The translations under genes and the position numbers were made by a program. A model generated the notes under the pieces. The model did no database searches. It worked only from the letters and a program-made list of their open reading frames with translations, and had not been told where the DNA came from. A stretch of 21,537 bases of DNA, taken from contig JAEDMF010000008.1 in NCBI GenBank assembly GCA_016303175.1, positions 1 through 21,537 on the forward strand. The letters run 5' to 3'. How positions within the stretch are numbered: position 1 is the first letter of the stretch; every line of letters starts with the position of its first letter. Origin of the DNA: Bacteroidales bacterium (lineage in GTDB: Bacteria; Bacteroidota; Bacteroidia; Bacteroidales; UBA932). Positions 8,203-16,048 of this stretch are shown piece by piece.

Positions 8203-9601
8203 CGCTTACTATGTCGCCTCCTTCCGACTTTTCCATCAATTCTTGCATTTTTTGTTTCTCCCGCTCTATCTTCTCGGTGGTCATCCTGCTTATGCAGAGA
8301 ATTTCGCCGAATGCTATGCAGAAGCACAAGAACGAGCATCTGCCATGGCTGATAAGAGGAAGAGTCTGCCCCGACACTATGCCGACATTGCAGTTTATCA
8401 GTATGTGGAACAGGGCCTGGAACGTTATCAGGAACACCAGCCCGCCGACGCAGGCCTGCGCATAGCGGTTTGTGGTGTGGCTTATTATTATGCCTCCTCG
8501 GGCAAATATACTCATATACATCAACAAAACAATTATGCCGAAAATCAGACCGTACTCCTCGATGAGCAGGCTGTAGATGTAGTCTTCGTACATTACCGGC
8601 ACCACGTATTTCTGGGTGCTTTTGCCTGGTCCCTTGCCGACAATATGCCGTCCGCCTTCCACCAGGGCTATGCCTGCTGACTCCGCCTGACGATGCTTGT
8701 CCAGATACTTTCTGTGCTCTTCGCTGCCCTCCCGGAGTTCGTCCGCTTCCATACTTAACAGCTCCATTTCTGCCCTCATCTCTTCACGCGCCTGTTTGTC
8801 GGGATAGGGCAGGGGTACGTGCAGACGGGAGAATACGGTTTTCATACGTGGTATTGCGGCTCCGCTGCTGACAATGTGGGTTCCGACCAGAAGCAGGCCT
8901 CCGGCAATGACAACCAGCACCGGAGAGATGAGGCTCTTCCATTTGATGCCTCCAATCAGCAGCGTGACCATCATCACGCAGAAGCAGAGTATGGCGCTGC
9001 CGGTACTGCCGAGAAGAATGAGGCCGGTGACAATCATTATCGGCAGGAAGATGTATATCCAAAGTTGGACATTGTCTTTCGCCAGCCACCCCAAAGCGGA
9101 CGGGAACCTTTCCGCAAGGAAGTTGCTCAGGCGGAATGCCCGGGCATCATACATCTGTAGGGCCCAGGAGAGATACATCACCATCGCAATTTTGACCACT
9201 TCGTACACTTGCAGGCCGAAGCCGAATATGTCTATGGTCCTGGATGCTCCGTTCACAGTCTTCACCTTGATTGCATCACCTATGTGAAGGTGCAGCACAA
9301 GGAAAAGCAGCAGCACGAGCGAACCTATGAATCCCAGGGCTGATATCATCCTGTACCACTTTATGCTCGGGATGGCGGAACTGAGCACTATAATCATAAG
9401 GCCTGCTGCCACGAGAAGAATGTGTTTGGCGAAGATTGTCCAGCGGCTCACCCCCGAATGCATCGCGAGAGTGGATGTGGACGAGAAGATGGCCACCAGG
9501 GAGATGAGCATAAGTATGACCACAATCAGCCAGATGACCCTGTCACCTTTTCTGATGTTGTCCGCCAGACGCCCGAATATGGTCTTCCTGCGCTCTTCCA
9601 T
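8186..9601 (-). CDS. ftsW: SEDS-family septal peptidoglycan glycosyltransferase FtsW
   Basis: FtsW polymerises lipid II into septal glycan together with its partner FtsI. From the ATG at 9601 it has 471 residues with about ten hydrophobic segments and a large extracytoplasmic loop (about 250-340). That loop contains GKGPGKSTQKYVVP and ends at the YEDYIYS segment, where Asp340 matches the SEDS catalytic aspartate. Two normally conserved spots are altered: FQPSE reads LQVYE (130-134), and the SHG-(T/G)-S-type motif reads SHGRCSF (418-424). A GTG six codons upstream keeps the frame open, but it sits in an AGGTGAT sequence, so I prefer the ATG. It follows murD by 37 nt and overlaps murG by 17 nt. 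Confidence 0.94.
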   Translation of the reverse strand: MEERRKTIFGRLADNIRKGDRVIWLIVVILMLISLVAIFSSTSTLAMHSGVSRWTIFAKHILLVAAGLMIIVLSSAIPSIKWYRMISALGFIGSLVLLLFLVLHLHIGDAIKVKTVNGASRTIDIFGFGLQVYEVVKIAMVMYLSWALQMYDARAFRLSNFLAERFPSALGWLAKDNVQLWIYIFLPIMIVTGLILLGSTGSAILCFCVMMVTLLIGGIKWKSLISPVLVVIAGGLLLVGTHIVSSGAAIPRMKTVFSRLHVPLPYPDKQAREEMRAEMELLSMEADELREGSEEHRKYLDKHRQAESAGIALVEGGRHIVGKGPGKSTQKYVVPVMYEDYIYSLLIEEYGLIFGIIVLLMYMSIFARGGIIISHTTNRYAQACVGGLVFLITFQALFHILINCNVGIVSGQTLPLISHGRCSFLCFCIAFGEILCISRMTTEKIEREKQKMQELMEKSEGGDIVSDEIDN

Positions 9602-9638
9602 AGTACAATCTTTTATCACCTTTCAGTCAATATCTGTC

Positions 9639-10976
9639 CTACAACTTCTTCACGGCCTCCTTGAACTGCCTGCCGCGATCTTCATAACTCTTGAACAGGT
9701 CGAAGCTTGCGCAGCAGGGAGACAGCAGCACCACGTCGCCGCTGCTTGCCAGACGTGAGGCCTCCCTTACGGCATCTTCGGCGCTGCGGGTGTCAACTAT
9801 GGTGGGGACTACGCTGCCGAAACTGTTGTGTATTTTGACGTTGTCTATGCCGAGGCAGACTATTGCCTTGACCTTCTTCGAGGCCAGCTCCAGCAGGGGA
9901 GTATAGTCGTTGCCCTTGTCCTTGCCTCCTACTATCCACACTACAGGCTTGGTCTGGCACTCGAGGGCATACCACGCTGAATCCACATTGGTGGCCTTGC
10001 TGTCGTTGATGTACAGCACTCCACCCACGCTGGCTACGTTCTCCAGGCGGTGCTCCACAGCCTGGAAACTCTTCAGGCAGGCCCGAATGTGCTCGTTGCT
10101 TATGTCCATCACCTTCGCGGCTATTGCGGCTGCCATGGAGTTGTACACATTGTGCTTGACTTCCAGAGCCAACTCGTTGAGAAAGATGTTGCAGGGTTCT
10201 TTCTCGGGCACGTTCACAATGATGCGGCCCTGCTCGACGTAGGCCCCCTGTTCCACCTTGGTTTTCTGGCTGAATGGCAGGCGGGTGGCTTTGACCATTA
10301 TCTTGTCCAGATGGCGTATGGTAATCTCGTCGTCGCTGTCGAAGATGAAGCAGTCGTCCTCGTTCATGTTCCGGGTGATGCGGAACTTGGCCTTGACGTA
10401 GTTCTCCATCTTGTGGTCGTAGCGGTCGAGGTGGTCGGGAGTGATGTTGGTGATGATGGCGATGTCGGCCTTGAAGTCGTACATATTGTCAAGCTGGAAA
10501 CTGCTCAACTCCAACACATAGACATCGTGGTCCTCTGTGGCAACCTGATAGGCGTAACTCTTCCCTATGTTGCCTCCCAGACCTACATTCACTCCGGCCT
10601 GCTCCAGCAGATAATAAATCAGGGATGTTGTAGTAGTCTTGCCGTTGCTGCCCGTGATGCAGATTTTGCGCGCTCTGTCATAGCGGCCGGCAAACTCTAT
10701 CTCGGATATGATGTGTATTCCCTTCTCCTCAGCCTGCCTTACTATTGGAGCCGAAGAGGGAATGCCGGGGCTCTTGATTATCTCTGACGCATTGAGAATC
10801 AGATTCTCGCTGTGGCCTCCGCTCTCGTAGGGTATCTCCCATTTGAGGAGTTCCTGCTCGTATTTGGGCGCAATATTGCCCGAATCTGAGAGGAATACGT
10901 CGTATCCCTTGACTTTTGCCAGAACGGCGCTTCCGATTCCGCTTTCGCCGCCGCCCAATACAACAATTCTTTCCAT
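9639..10976 (-). CDS. murD: UDP-N-acetylmuramoyl-L-alanine--D-glutamate ligase
   Basis: MurD adds D-Glu to UDP-MurNAc-L-Ala with ATP hydrolysis. The 445-residue protein has an N-terminal UDP-binding motif LGGGESGIGSA (7-17), KSPGIP (68-73), the ATP loop GSNGKTTTT (109-117), ITPDHLDRY in the central domain, and YINDSKATN at the central/C-terminal junction with GGKDKGNDY beyond it. All are standard MurD landmarks and the length is normal. It begins 5 nt after the mraY stop and has no Shine-Dalgarno sequence; the leader is A/T-rich. Confidence 0.97.
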   Translation of the reverse strand: MERIVVLGGGESGIGSAVLAKVKGYDVFLSDSGNIAPKYEQELLKWEIPYESGGHSENLILNASEIIKSPGIPSSAPIVRQAEEKGIHIISEIEFAGRYDRARKICITGSNGKTTTTSLIYYLLEQAGVNVGLGGNIGKSYAYQVATEDHDVYVLELSSFQLDNMYDFKADIAIITNITPDHLDRYDHKMENYVKAKFRITRNMNEDDCFIFDSDDEITIRHLDKIMVKATRLPFSQKTKVEQGAYVEQGRIIVNVPEKEPCNIFLNELALEVKHNVYNSMAAAIAAKVMDISNEHIRACLKSFQAVEHRLENVASVGGVLYINDSKATNVDSAWYALECQTKPVVWIVGGKDKGNDYTPLLELASKKVKAIVCLGIDNVKIHNSFGSVVPTIVDTRSAEDAVREASRLASSGDVVLLSPCCASFDLFKSYEDRGRQFKEAVKKL

Positions 10977-10981
10977 TTTGA

Positions 10982-12262
10982 TTATCTGATTTTAAGTAAT
11001 GCTATCGTTATTACTGCAAGTATGACTTGGATTATCCAGAATCTGACGGTGATTTTCGCCTCCGGTCTTACTTGGGCCGGAGCGCTGATTACCGCCTTTA
11101 TGCCCTCCTTCTGGAAATGGTGGTGCAGGGGAGCCATTTTGAAGAAACGGCGTCCCTGACCGTATTTTTTCTTGGTGAATTTGAAGTATGACCTTTGAAT
11201 TATTACACTGAGTGCCTCCACAAAGAAGACGCCGCAGAGTATGGGGAGAAGCAATTCCTTGCGTATGAGTATGGCGCATACGCCTATTACCCCTCCAAGG
11301 GCCAGGCTGCCTGTGTCTCCCATAAAAATCTGGGCAGGGTAGGAGTTGTACCAGAGGAAGCCTATCAGGGCGCCTATGACCGCTCCCATGAACACGGCCG
11401 CCTCACCTGCGCCTGGTATGAACATAATGTTCAGGTAGCCCGCCTGGATGACGTTGCCCGAGAGGTAGGCGAAGATGAGCAGCACTGCCGACGATATGGC
11501 CGTGGTGCCGGCCGCGAGTCCGTCCAGTCCGTCCGTCAGATTGACGCTGTTGGAGCAGGCAGTGATGACTATCACTATCATTATCAGATAGATGGCCCAT
11601 TTGCTCCACCAGTTCCATTTGCCTTTCAGGGGAGAAAGCCACTTGTAGTCGAACTCATTGTCCTTGACAAAGGGGATGGTGGTTTTGGTACTCTTCACTA
11701 TGTCTGCCTTTATGGTGCTGACACTTTCGTGCACCGTGCCGTCCTCGTCTATGCTGTATTCCGTGCGCACACTTGCGGGGACTTCCTCACGCACCTTGAT
11801 TTTCGGACTGTAGCATACCGTCAGACCTATTGCCAGACCAAGGGAAATCTGCCCTATCAGCTTGGCCTTCTCGCTCATACCGTTCTTATTGTGCTTGAAC
11901 ACCTTGATATAGTCGTCGATGAAGCCCAGCATACCCAGCCACAACAGCGTGACTGTCAGCAGGATGGTATAAATGTTGGTCAGATCTTCCCACAGCAGCA
12001 CACCGCAGAGCGTCGCCAGAATTATCATTACTCCGCCCATAGTGGGGGTACCTTTCTTGCTCAACTGTCCCTCCAGTCCCAAATCGCGTATTTCTTCGCC
12101 TATCTGCTTGCGCTGAATTATGCGTATAAACTTTTCTCCGAAGATAAGGGTCAGCAGCATCGATGTCAGGGCGGCCATAAGCGTCCTGAAAGTAAGGTAC
12201 TTCATCAAACCCATTCCGGGAATGTCAAAATCCGCAAGAAATTGATGTAAATGGTATAACAT
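10982..12262 (-). CDS. mraY: Phospho-N-acetylmuramoyl-pentapeptide transferase
   Basis: MraY transfers phospho-MurNAc-pentapeptide to undecaprenyl phosphate, giving lipid I; it is a polytopic inner-membrane enzyme. Landmarks are GTPTMGG (71-77), the DDY of the active site (116-118), NLTDGLDG (241-248), MGDTGSLALGG (314-324) and PLHHHF (378-383). At 426 residues it is longer than the E. coli enzyme because of a polar insert at about 155-215, which I recall as a common Bacteroidota feature. The ATG is 1 nt after the murE stop and is preceded by a strong Shine-Dalgarno sequence inside murE. Confidence 0.97.
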   Translation of the reverse strand: MLYHLHQFLADFDIPGMGLMKYLTFRTLMAALTSMLLTLIFGEKFIRIIQRKQIGEEIRDLGLEGQLSKKGTPTMGGVMIILATLCGVLLWEDLTNIYTILLTVTLLWLGMLGFIDDYIKVFKHNKNGMSEKAKLIGQISLGLAIGLTVCYSPKIKVREEVPASVRTEYSIDEDGTVHESVSTIKADIVKSTKTTIPFVKDNEFDYKWLSPLKGKWNWWSKWAIYLIMIVIVITACSNSVNLTDGLDGLAAGTTAISSAVLLIFAYLSGNVIQAGYLNIMFIPGAGEAAVFMGAVIGALIGFLWYNSYPAQIFMGDTGSLALGGVIGVCAILIRKELLLPILCGVFFVEALSVIIQRSYFKFTKKKYGQGRRFFKMAPLHHHFQKEGIKAVISAPAQVRPEAKITVRFWIIQVILAVITIALLKIR

Positions 12263-12263
12263 T

Positions 12264-13694
12264 CTATTCCTCCTCCATTTCTGCGAAAATCTCCTTCACG
12301 ACTTCGTGCTCGTCGAAATGGAGTTTCTCCTTGCCTATAATCTGGTAGTCCTCGTGTCCCTTGCCGGCCAGCAGCAGTGTGCTGTCAGCGGATGCCGTAA
12401 GTATGGCCGTGCGTATTGCTTCCCGGCGGTCAGCTATGCACAACACCTTCTTCATCAGGGACTTGTCTATGCCTGCCTTGATGTCTTCAATGATATCTTC
12501 TGTTTTTTCCGTGCGGGAATTGTCGCTTGTGACAATCACTTTGTCGGCGAGTTTCACTGCTACTGCCCCCATTTCGGGACGCTTGGTCTTGTCCCTGTCT
12601 CCGCCGCAGCCGAACAGACAGCACAGCTCCCTTTTCGGGGCTATCTCCCTAAGTGTCTTGAGCACATTCTCCATCGCATCGGGGGTATGGGCGTAGTCTA
12701 TGACCACATTCACGCCGCGAGGGCCCTTGAGCTGTTCGAGCCTTCCGCATACCTGACCTATGTCGCTCAGCCCCACCAGTATATCTTCTTTCGGCGCTCC
12801 CAGGGCCAGGGCGGCGCAGTATATGGCGAGGACATTGTAGGCATTGTGCTGGCCAATCAGGGGGCACCACAGTTCGGTACCGTCAATTTTGAGCAACATT
12901 CCGTCGAAACTTTCCTCCAGAATCTTGCAGCGGTGGTCCGCCATCTTGCGACAGGAGTAGGTCATTACCTCTGCGGCCGTGTTCTGTACCATTATGGCCC
13001 CGTTGCGGTCGTCAATGTTGATGATGGCGGTCGAGCCCTTGGGCAGTCTGTCGAAGAAGAGTTTTTTGCAGCGTATGTATTCCGCGAATGTCTTGTGGTA
13101 GTCCAGGTGGTCGTGAGTGAGGTTGCTGAAAATACCCACGTTGAAGTCCAGGGCGTGCACTCTGTATTGCTCCACTCCTATGCTGCTGACTTCCATAAAG
13201 CAGTATTCACAGCCCTTGTCCACCATCTGCCTCATCAGGGCGTTGATGGTCAGGGGGTCGGAGGTGGTGTTCTCGGCGTGGAACATTTCAGTGTCCACAT
13301 AATTTGCAATGGTGCTGAGCAGGCCGCATTTGTAGCCCATTTTGCGGAAAAGCTTGTAAAGCAGGGTTACGGTTGTGGTCTTGCCGTTGGTGCCGGTGAT
13401 GCCCACCAATTTCAGGCTGCGGCTGGGATGGCCGTAGAATTCGTCTGCAAGCTCCGCCAGTGCCTTGCGGCTGTCCTCCACGCGGAACCATTCGGCTTTT
13501 TCTCCCTCCGGAGTGTCCTTCCACTCAGAGGCGGCCTCTTCGTTGTCGTAAACTATTGCCGCCGCTCCCTTGCTGAGGGCGCTGCCTATGAACTTGTGTC
13601 CGTCCACGCTGAAGCCCCGGAGCGCCACAAAAAGCGTTCCGCTCTGTACCTGACGGCTGTCGGCAGTGATGCTTGTATATTTGTCAGTTTTCAT
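12264..13694 (-). CDS. murE: UDP-MurNAc-L-alanyl-D-glutamate--diamino acid ligase MurE (probably meso-DAP adding)
   Basis: MurE adds the third peptide residue of the peptidoglycan precursor. The 476-residue protein has ADSR near the start (11-14), the ATP loop GTNGKTTT (101-108), SNLTHDHLDYH (190-200), Lys210 in the position of the carbamylated lysine, and DYAHTPD (333-339). The specificity motif that reads DNPR in meso-diaminopimelate enzymes is DNSR here (391-394). The arginine that contacts DAP is kept while the proline is lost, and the following residues TEKTED also depart from the usual S/T-E-D-P. It overlaps the end of ftsI by 11 nt; its final Glu codons carry the mraY ribosome binding site. 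Confidence 0.95.
   Translation of the reverse strand: MKTDKYTSITADSRQVQSGTLFVALRGFSVDGHKFIGSALSKGAAAIVYDNEEAASEWKDTPEGEKAEWFRVEDSRKALAELADEFYGHPSRSLKLVGITGTNGKTTTVTLLYKLFRKMGYKCGLLSTIANYVDTEMFHAENTTSDPLTINALMRQMVDKGCEYCFMEVSSIGVEQYRVHALDFNVGIFSNLTHDHLDYHKTFAEYIRCKKLFFDRLPKGSTAIINIDDRNGAIMVQNTAAEVMTYSCRKMADHRCKILEESFDGMLLKIDGTELWCPLIGQHNAYNVLAIYCAALALGAPKEDILVGLSDIGQVCGRLEQLKGPRGVNVVIDYAHTPDAMENVLKTLREIAPKRELCCLFGCGGDRDKTKRPEMGAVAVKLADKVIVTSDNSRTEKTEDIIEDIKAGIDKSLMKKVLCIADRREAIRTAILTASADSTLLLAGKGHEDYQIIGKEKLHFDEHEVVKEIFAEMEEE
12269..12274 (-). promoter_or_regulatory. Ribosome binding site AGGAGG for mraY, inside murE
   Basis: AGGAGG on the minus strand ends 6 nt before the mraY ATG. It is formed by the GAG-GAG-GAA codons at the C-terminus of murE. 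Strong Shine-Dalgarno sequences are uncommon in Bacteroidota, so this is notable although it could be a by-product of the Glu codons. Confidence 0.6.
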
Positions 13695-15525
13695 TCAAAC
13701 AATAAATTTTATCCGCTATTTCTCTGAATACGGGAGCTGCCCATGTGGCTCCGTAGAAGTTTCTCGTGGTGGGTTTGGCCCATACTACAACTATTGCTGT
13801 GTATTTGGGATTTTCCACGGGGAAGAAGCCAACGAATGAGCCCTGCTGGCTCTCCCTGCCGTCCGCATCCCGATAGCCGTACCTTCCGTTGCTCATCCTG
13901 AACAGGCGCTGGGCGGTTCCCGTTTTGCCGGCTATGGGACAAACTGCCCCGTGCAATTGCCAGTAAGCCGTTCCGCTCTTGTCGGATGTCACCCTTGACA
14001 GAGCCCTCTTGAGCGTGTCTGCCGTGGCTTTCGAGCAGATGCTCTCGCGCATTGTCACGGGAGGGAAATGCTCCGTCACCTTGCCGTTCTCCATAATGTC
14101 CTCCACAAGGTAGGGTTTCATCATTTTGCCGTCGTTCGCTATGGCATTGTAGAAAGTCACAATGTTCAACGGAGGCAACTCCATACCGTAGCCTATGGCC
14201 ATTCTGGGGAAGGTACCCCCATCCCACGAGCCCTTTATGCTTCTTTTCTTCATCTTCGGTTCAAGGATGAAGGGGGGAGTATTGCCCTTTATGTCGAAGG
14301 CTATGGTGTCGAAAAGGCCGAAGCCCTTCACCTTTTCTACAAAGCGGGCGGGATTGTTGCCGAAGCTGTTCTCGTCGCATATAAGCTGCATAAAGGTGTT
14401 GTTGGCCGACATCTCAAAGGCCTCCCTTACTTTGATTTTTCCGCCTGGGAACCTTTGGGGACCAAGGTGCTTCAGGTCCTTGTAAGTAAATTTATTATAG
14501 GTAAATACGCCCTTGTTTGTGGGTACTTCAGTCTCCAGTGTGGTCAGATAGCCCTCTTCCAGCAGTGCAGTCAGCACCACTCCCTTGAATACGGAACCGG
14601 GGGCTTCTGCCGTACGTATGGCGTAATTGTCCCATTCTCCAATCTGCCCCTTGCCGTTGCGACCGAGGTTGACCATGGCCTTGACGGCACCCGTTGCCCT
14701 TTCCAGCACTATCACGCAGGATTTCTCCACGAGGGGTTCATCCTCCACCTTGCTCCTCAGAGCCTTGTCTGCGATGGTCTGTATGTCTATGTCAATAGTG
14801 GTTCTGATGTCCTTCCCGTGCACAGCCTTGCGGTTTTTCTTGTCCGAGGTGGGAATGTTGTTGAAATCGCTCTTGGTGAACACCTGAAGACCGTTGCAGC
14901 CATGCAGATAGCTGTCGTAAGAGCCCTCTATGCCTATTCTGTTCTTCTTGTCCGAGTTGTCGCGCACATAGCCTATGGTGCGGAAGGCGCAACTGCCGTA
15001 GGGATAGTTTCTCTTCTGGCTCGGGCTTTCCATATAGCCTCCTTTGAACCGTCCTTCCCTGAGAATGGGCATTGTTCGCACCTTGGCAATGTCAGTCTGG
15101 CTCACGTCCTTTGCGAGTAGGAGATATCGTTTGCCCGCTGCCCTGCCTTTCTGCAGGTATTGCAGGTAGGAATCTGCGCTGCGTCCTCCTATGGTGCGCG
15201 AAAGTTCTGCGGCAAGTCCGTACACATCCTTGTTCCAGATGCTGTCAGGGGCAATTTTACAATCCAGCCTTATTTCGTATATGGTGGACGACGTGGCCAG
15301 AATGCGACCCTTGCAGTCCAGAATATTGCCCCTCGTGGGTATGAGAGTCACCTCTTCTTTTTTCGGGCGGCAGTACTTGGAGATGGCACTGTCTCTGTAG
15401 AATACGACTTTGCCTATGAGTATGACTATCAGGGATAAGCCTATTACTATGAGCCCTATCCATATACCCTGTGCCATATATTCTGCTCTTGAAGTGGGAG
15501 CAAGCCTGTCGTTGTTGCGTTCCAT
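13684..15525 (-). CDS. ftsI: Septal peptidoglycan transpeptidase, class B penicillin-binding protein FtsI/PBP3
   Basis: FtsI cross-links septal peptidoglycan in the periplasm and pairs with FtsW. The 613-residue protein has a single N-terminal transmembrane anchor (about 20-42) and a pedestal/dimerisation domain beginning around PTRGNILD (63-70). Its transpeptidase domain carries the SxxK motif SVFK (nucleophile Ser311, Lys314), SxN as SAN (373-375) and KTG (534-536). The chain ends about 75 residues after KTG. Bacteroides homologues, as I remember them, carry a C-terminal PASTA domain and are near 700 residues; none is present here. It begins 2 nt after ftsL behind a GGAGG and overlaps murE by 11 nt. 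Confidence 0.96.
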   Translation of the reverse strand: MERNNDRLAPTSRAEYMAQGIWIGLIVIGLSLIVILIGKVVFYRDSAISKYCRPKKEEVTLIPTRGNILDCKGRILATSSTIYEIRLDCKIAPDSIWNKDVYGLAAELSRTIGGRSADSYLQYLQKGRAAGKRYLLLAKDVSQTDIAKVRTMPILREGRFKGGYMESPSQKRNYPYGSCAFRTIGYVRDNSDKKNRIGIEGSYDSYLHGCNGLQVFTKSDFNNIPTSDKKNRKAVHGKDIRTTIDIDIQTIADKALRSKVEDEPLVEKSCVIVLERATGAVKAMVNLGRNGKGQIGEWDNYAIRTAEAPGSVFKGVVLTALLEEGYLTTLETEVPTNKGVFTYNKFTYKDLKHLGPQRFPGGKIKVREAFEMSANNTFMQLICDENSFGNNPARFVEKVKGFGLFDTIAFDIKGNTPPFILEPKMKKRSIKGSWDGGTFPRMAIGYGMELPPLNIVTFYNAIANDGKMMKPYLVEDIMENGKVTEHFPPVTMRESICSKATADTLKRALSRVTSDKSGTAYWQLHGAVCPIAGKTGTAQRLFRMSNGRYGYRDADGRESQQGSFVGFFPVENPKYTAIVVVWAKPTTRNFYGATWAAPVFREIADKIYCLNEN

Positions 15526-15527
15526 AG

Positions 15528-15857
15528 CTAATCCTCCCTGTTCAATACTATGGCCTGCTTTACAGGCAATTCCACTTTGCTGCCCATCTTTTTGAGATGC
15601 TGCTCTGTCTTATCTACGGAGTTGAGGCTCGTAAGTGTGCAGATTGTGTCGGTGTATAGGCTCTTGAGATTTTCCAGAACCACCTTGTTCTGTTTGAGGC
15701 GGTGCATAGTGCTGTCAAAGCCGAGATTCGCCCCTATGAAGCAAATCATCATAAAGAAAAAGAAAACAATCTGGGGCAGATACTTGTCAAAGCCGAGCGC
15801 AAGCATAAGCCTGCCCCGGAGCATTGCCATTGTCAGATTTTTGAGTTTTCCTTTCAT
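15528..15857 (-). CDS. ftsL: FtsL-like small bitopic division protein
   Basis: A 109-residue protein with a basic cytoplasmic start, one strongly hydrophobic segment (about 28-46, including FFFFMMICF) and a heptad-like, Leu/Lys-rich periplasmic stretch (about 50-93). This layout, and its place between rsmH and ftsI, fit the Bacteroidota FtsL family, which forms a coiled-coil complex with FtsQ and a FtsB-type partner to activate FtsWI. FtsL proteins are poorly conserved, so the call rests on topology and position rather than on motifs. The only start codon in frame is the ATG at 15857; no Shine-Dalgarno sequence precedes it, and the frame is open for 22 further purine-rich codons without another start. 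Confidence 0.8.
   Translation of the reverse strand: MKGKLKNLTMAMLRGRLMLALGFDKYLPQIVFFFFMMICFIGANLGFDSTMHRLKQNKVVLENLKSLYTDTICTLTSLNSVDKTEQHLKKMGSKVELPVKQAIVLNRED
15533..15537 (-). promoter_or_regulatory. Ribosome binding site GGAGG for ftsI, inside ftsL
   Basis: GGAGG (within AGGGAGG) on the minus strand ends 7 nt before the ftsI ATG and is formed by the last Arg-Glu-Asp codons of ftsL. The spacing is optimal for a Shine-Dalgarno interaction. Confidence 0.55.
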
Positions 15858-16048
15858 TGATGTATTATTTTCTGCTGCTTTTTTGCTTTTGTTTCTTTTT
15901 GCTTCTGTCCCTTGCTTCTTTCGCTATTCTCTTTTTGTTATTTTCCCTTCCTACCTTCCTTCTATGTTTCCTTCCCTTCTTGTCTTCCCTGCCTTTCCTG
16001 CTTTTCCTGCCTTCACTCTTGCCCCCCCCTCCGATTCCGCTTTGCCGC
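15858..16048 (-). other. Purine-rich spacer between rsmH and ftsL, function unknown
   Basis: This 191-nt stretch is about 84 % purine on the transcribed-RNA sense strand (161 of 191 by hand count) and interrupts an otherwise tightly packed operon. It holds a run of eight G (16022-16029), three tandem 9-bp units of the form GCAGGAAAA (15984-16010) and a 10-nt mirror repeat (15943-15952 against 15969-15978). One frame stays open across almost the whole spacer (63 sense codons, 15865-16056) and would encode a very basic Lys/Arg/Gly-rich chain. It has no ATG, GTG or TTG, and in a tract with few T residues stop codons are rare anyway. I see no terminator, no promoter match and no recognisable RNA fold. 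Confidence 0.75.
15984..16010 (-). repeat. Three tandem 9-bp repeats in the purine-rich spacer
   Basis: Read on the minus strand, three consecutive 9-nt units (GCAGGAAAA, GCAGGAAAG, GCAGGGAAG) differ from one another by one or two bases. They lie 12 nt downstream of the G8 run. Such short purine repeats are prone to replication slippage, so copy number could vary between strains. Confidence 0.65.

Noticed and set aside
12306..13727. 473-codon plus-strand open frame opposite murE, and similar ones at 2352-3578, 3654-4634, 6044-6910, 11195-12250 and 14068-15120
   Set aside because: All are in exact codon register with the real minus-strand gene, have compositionally odd translations (His/Val/Ala/Cys rich) and show no recognisable motifs. 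They arise from avoidance of TTA, CTA and TCA codons.
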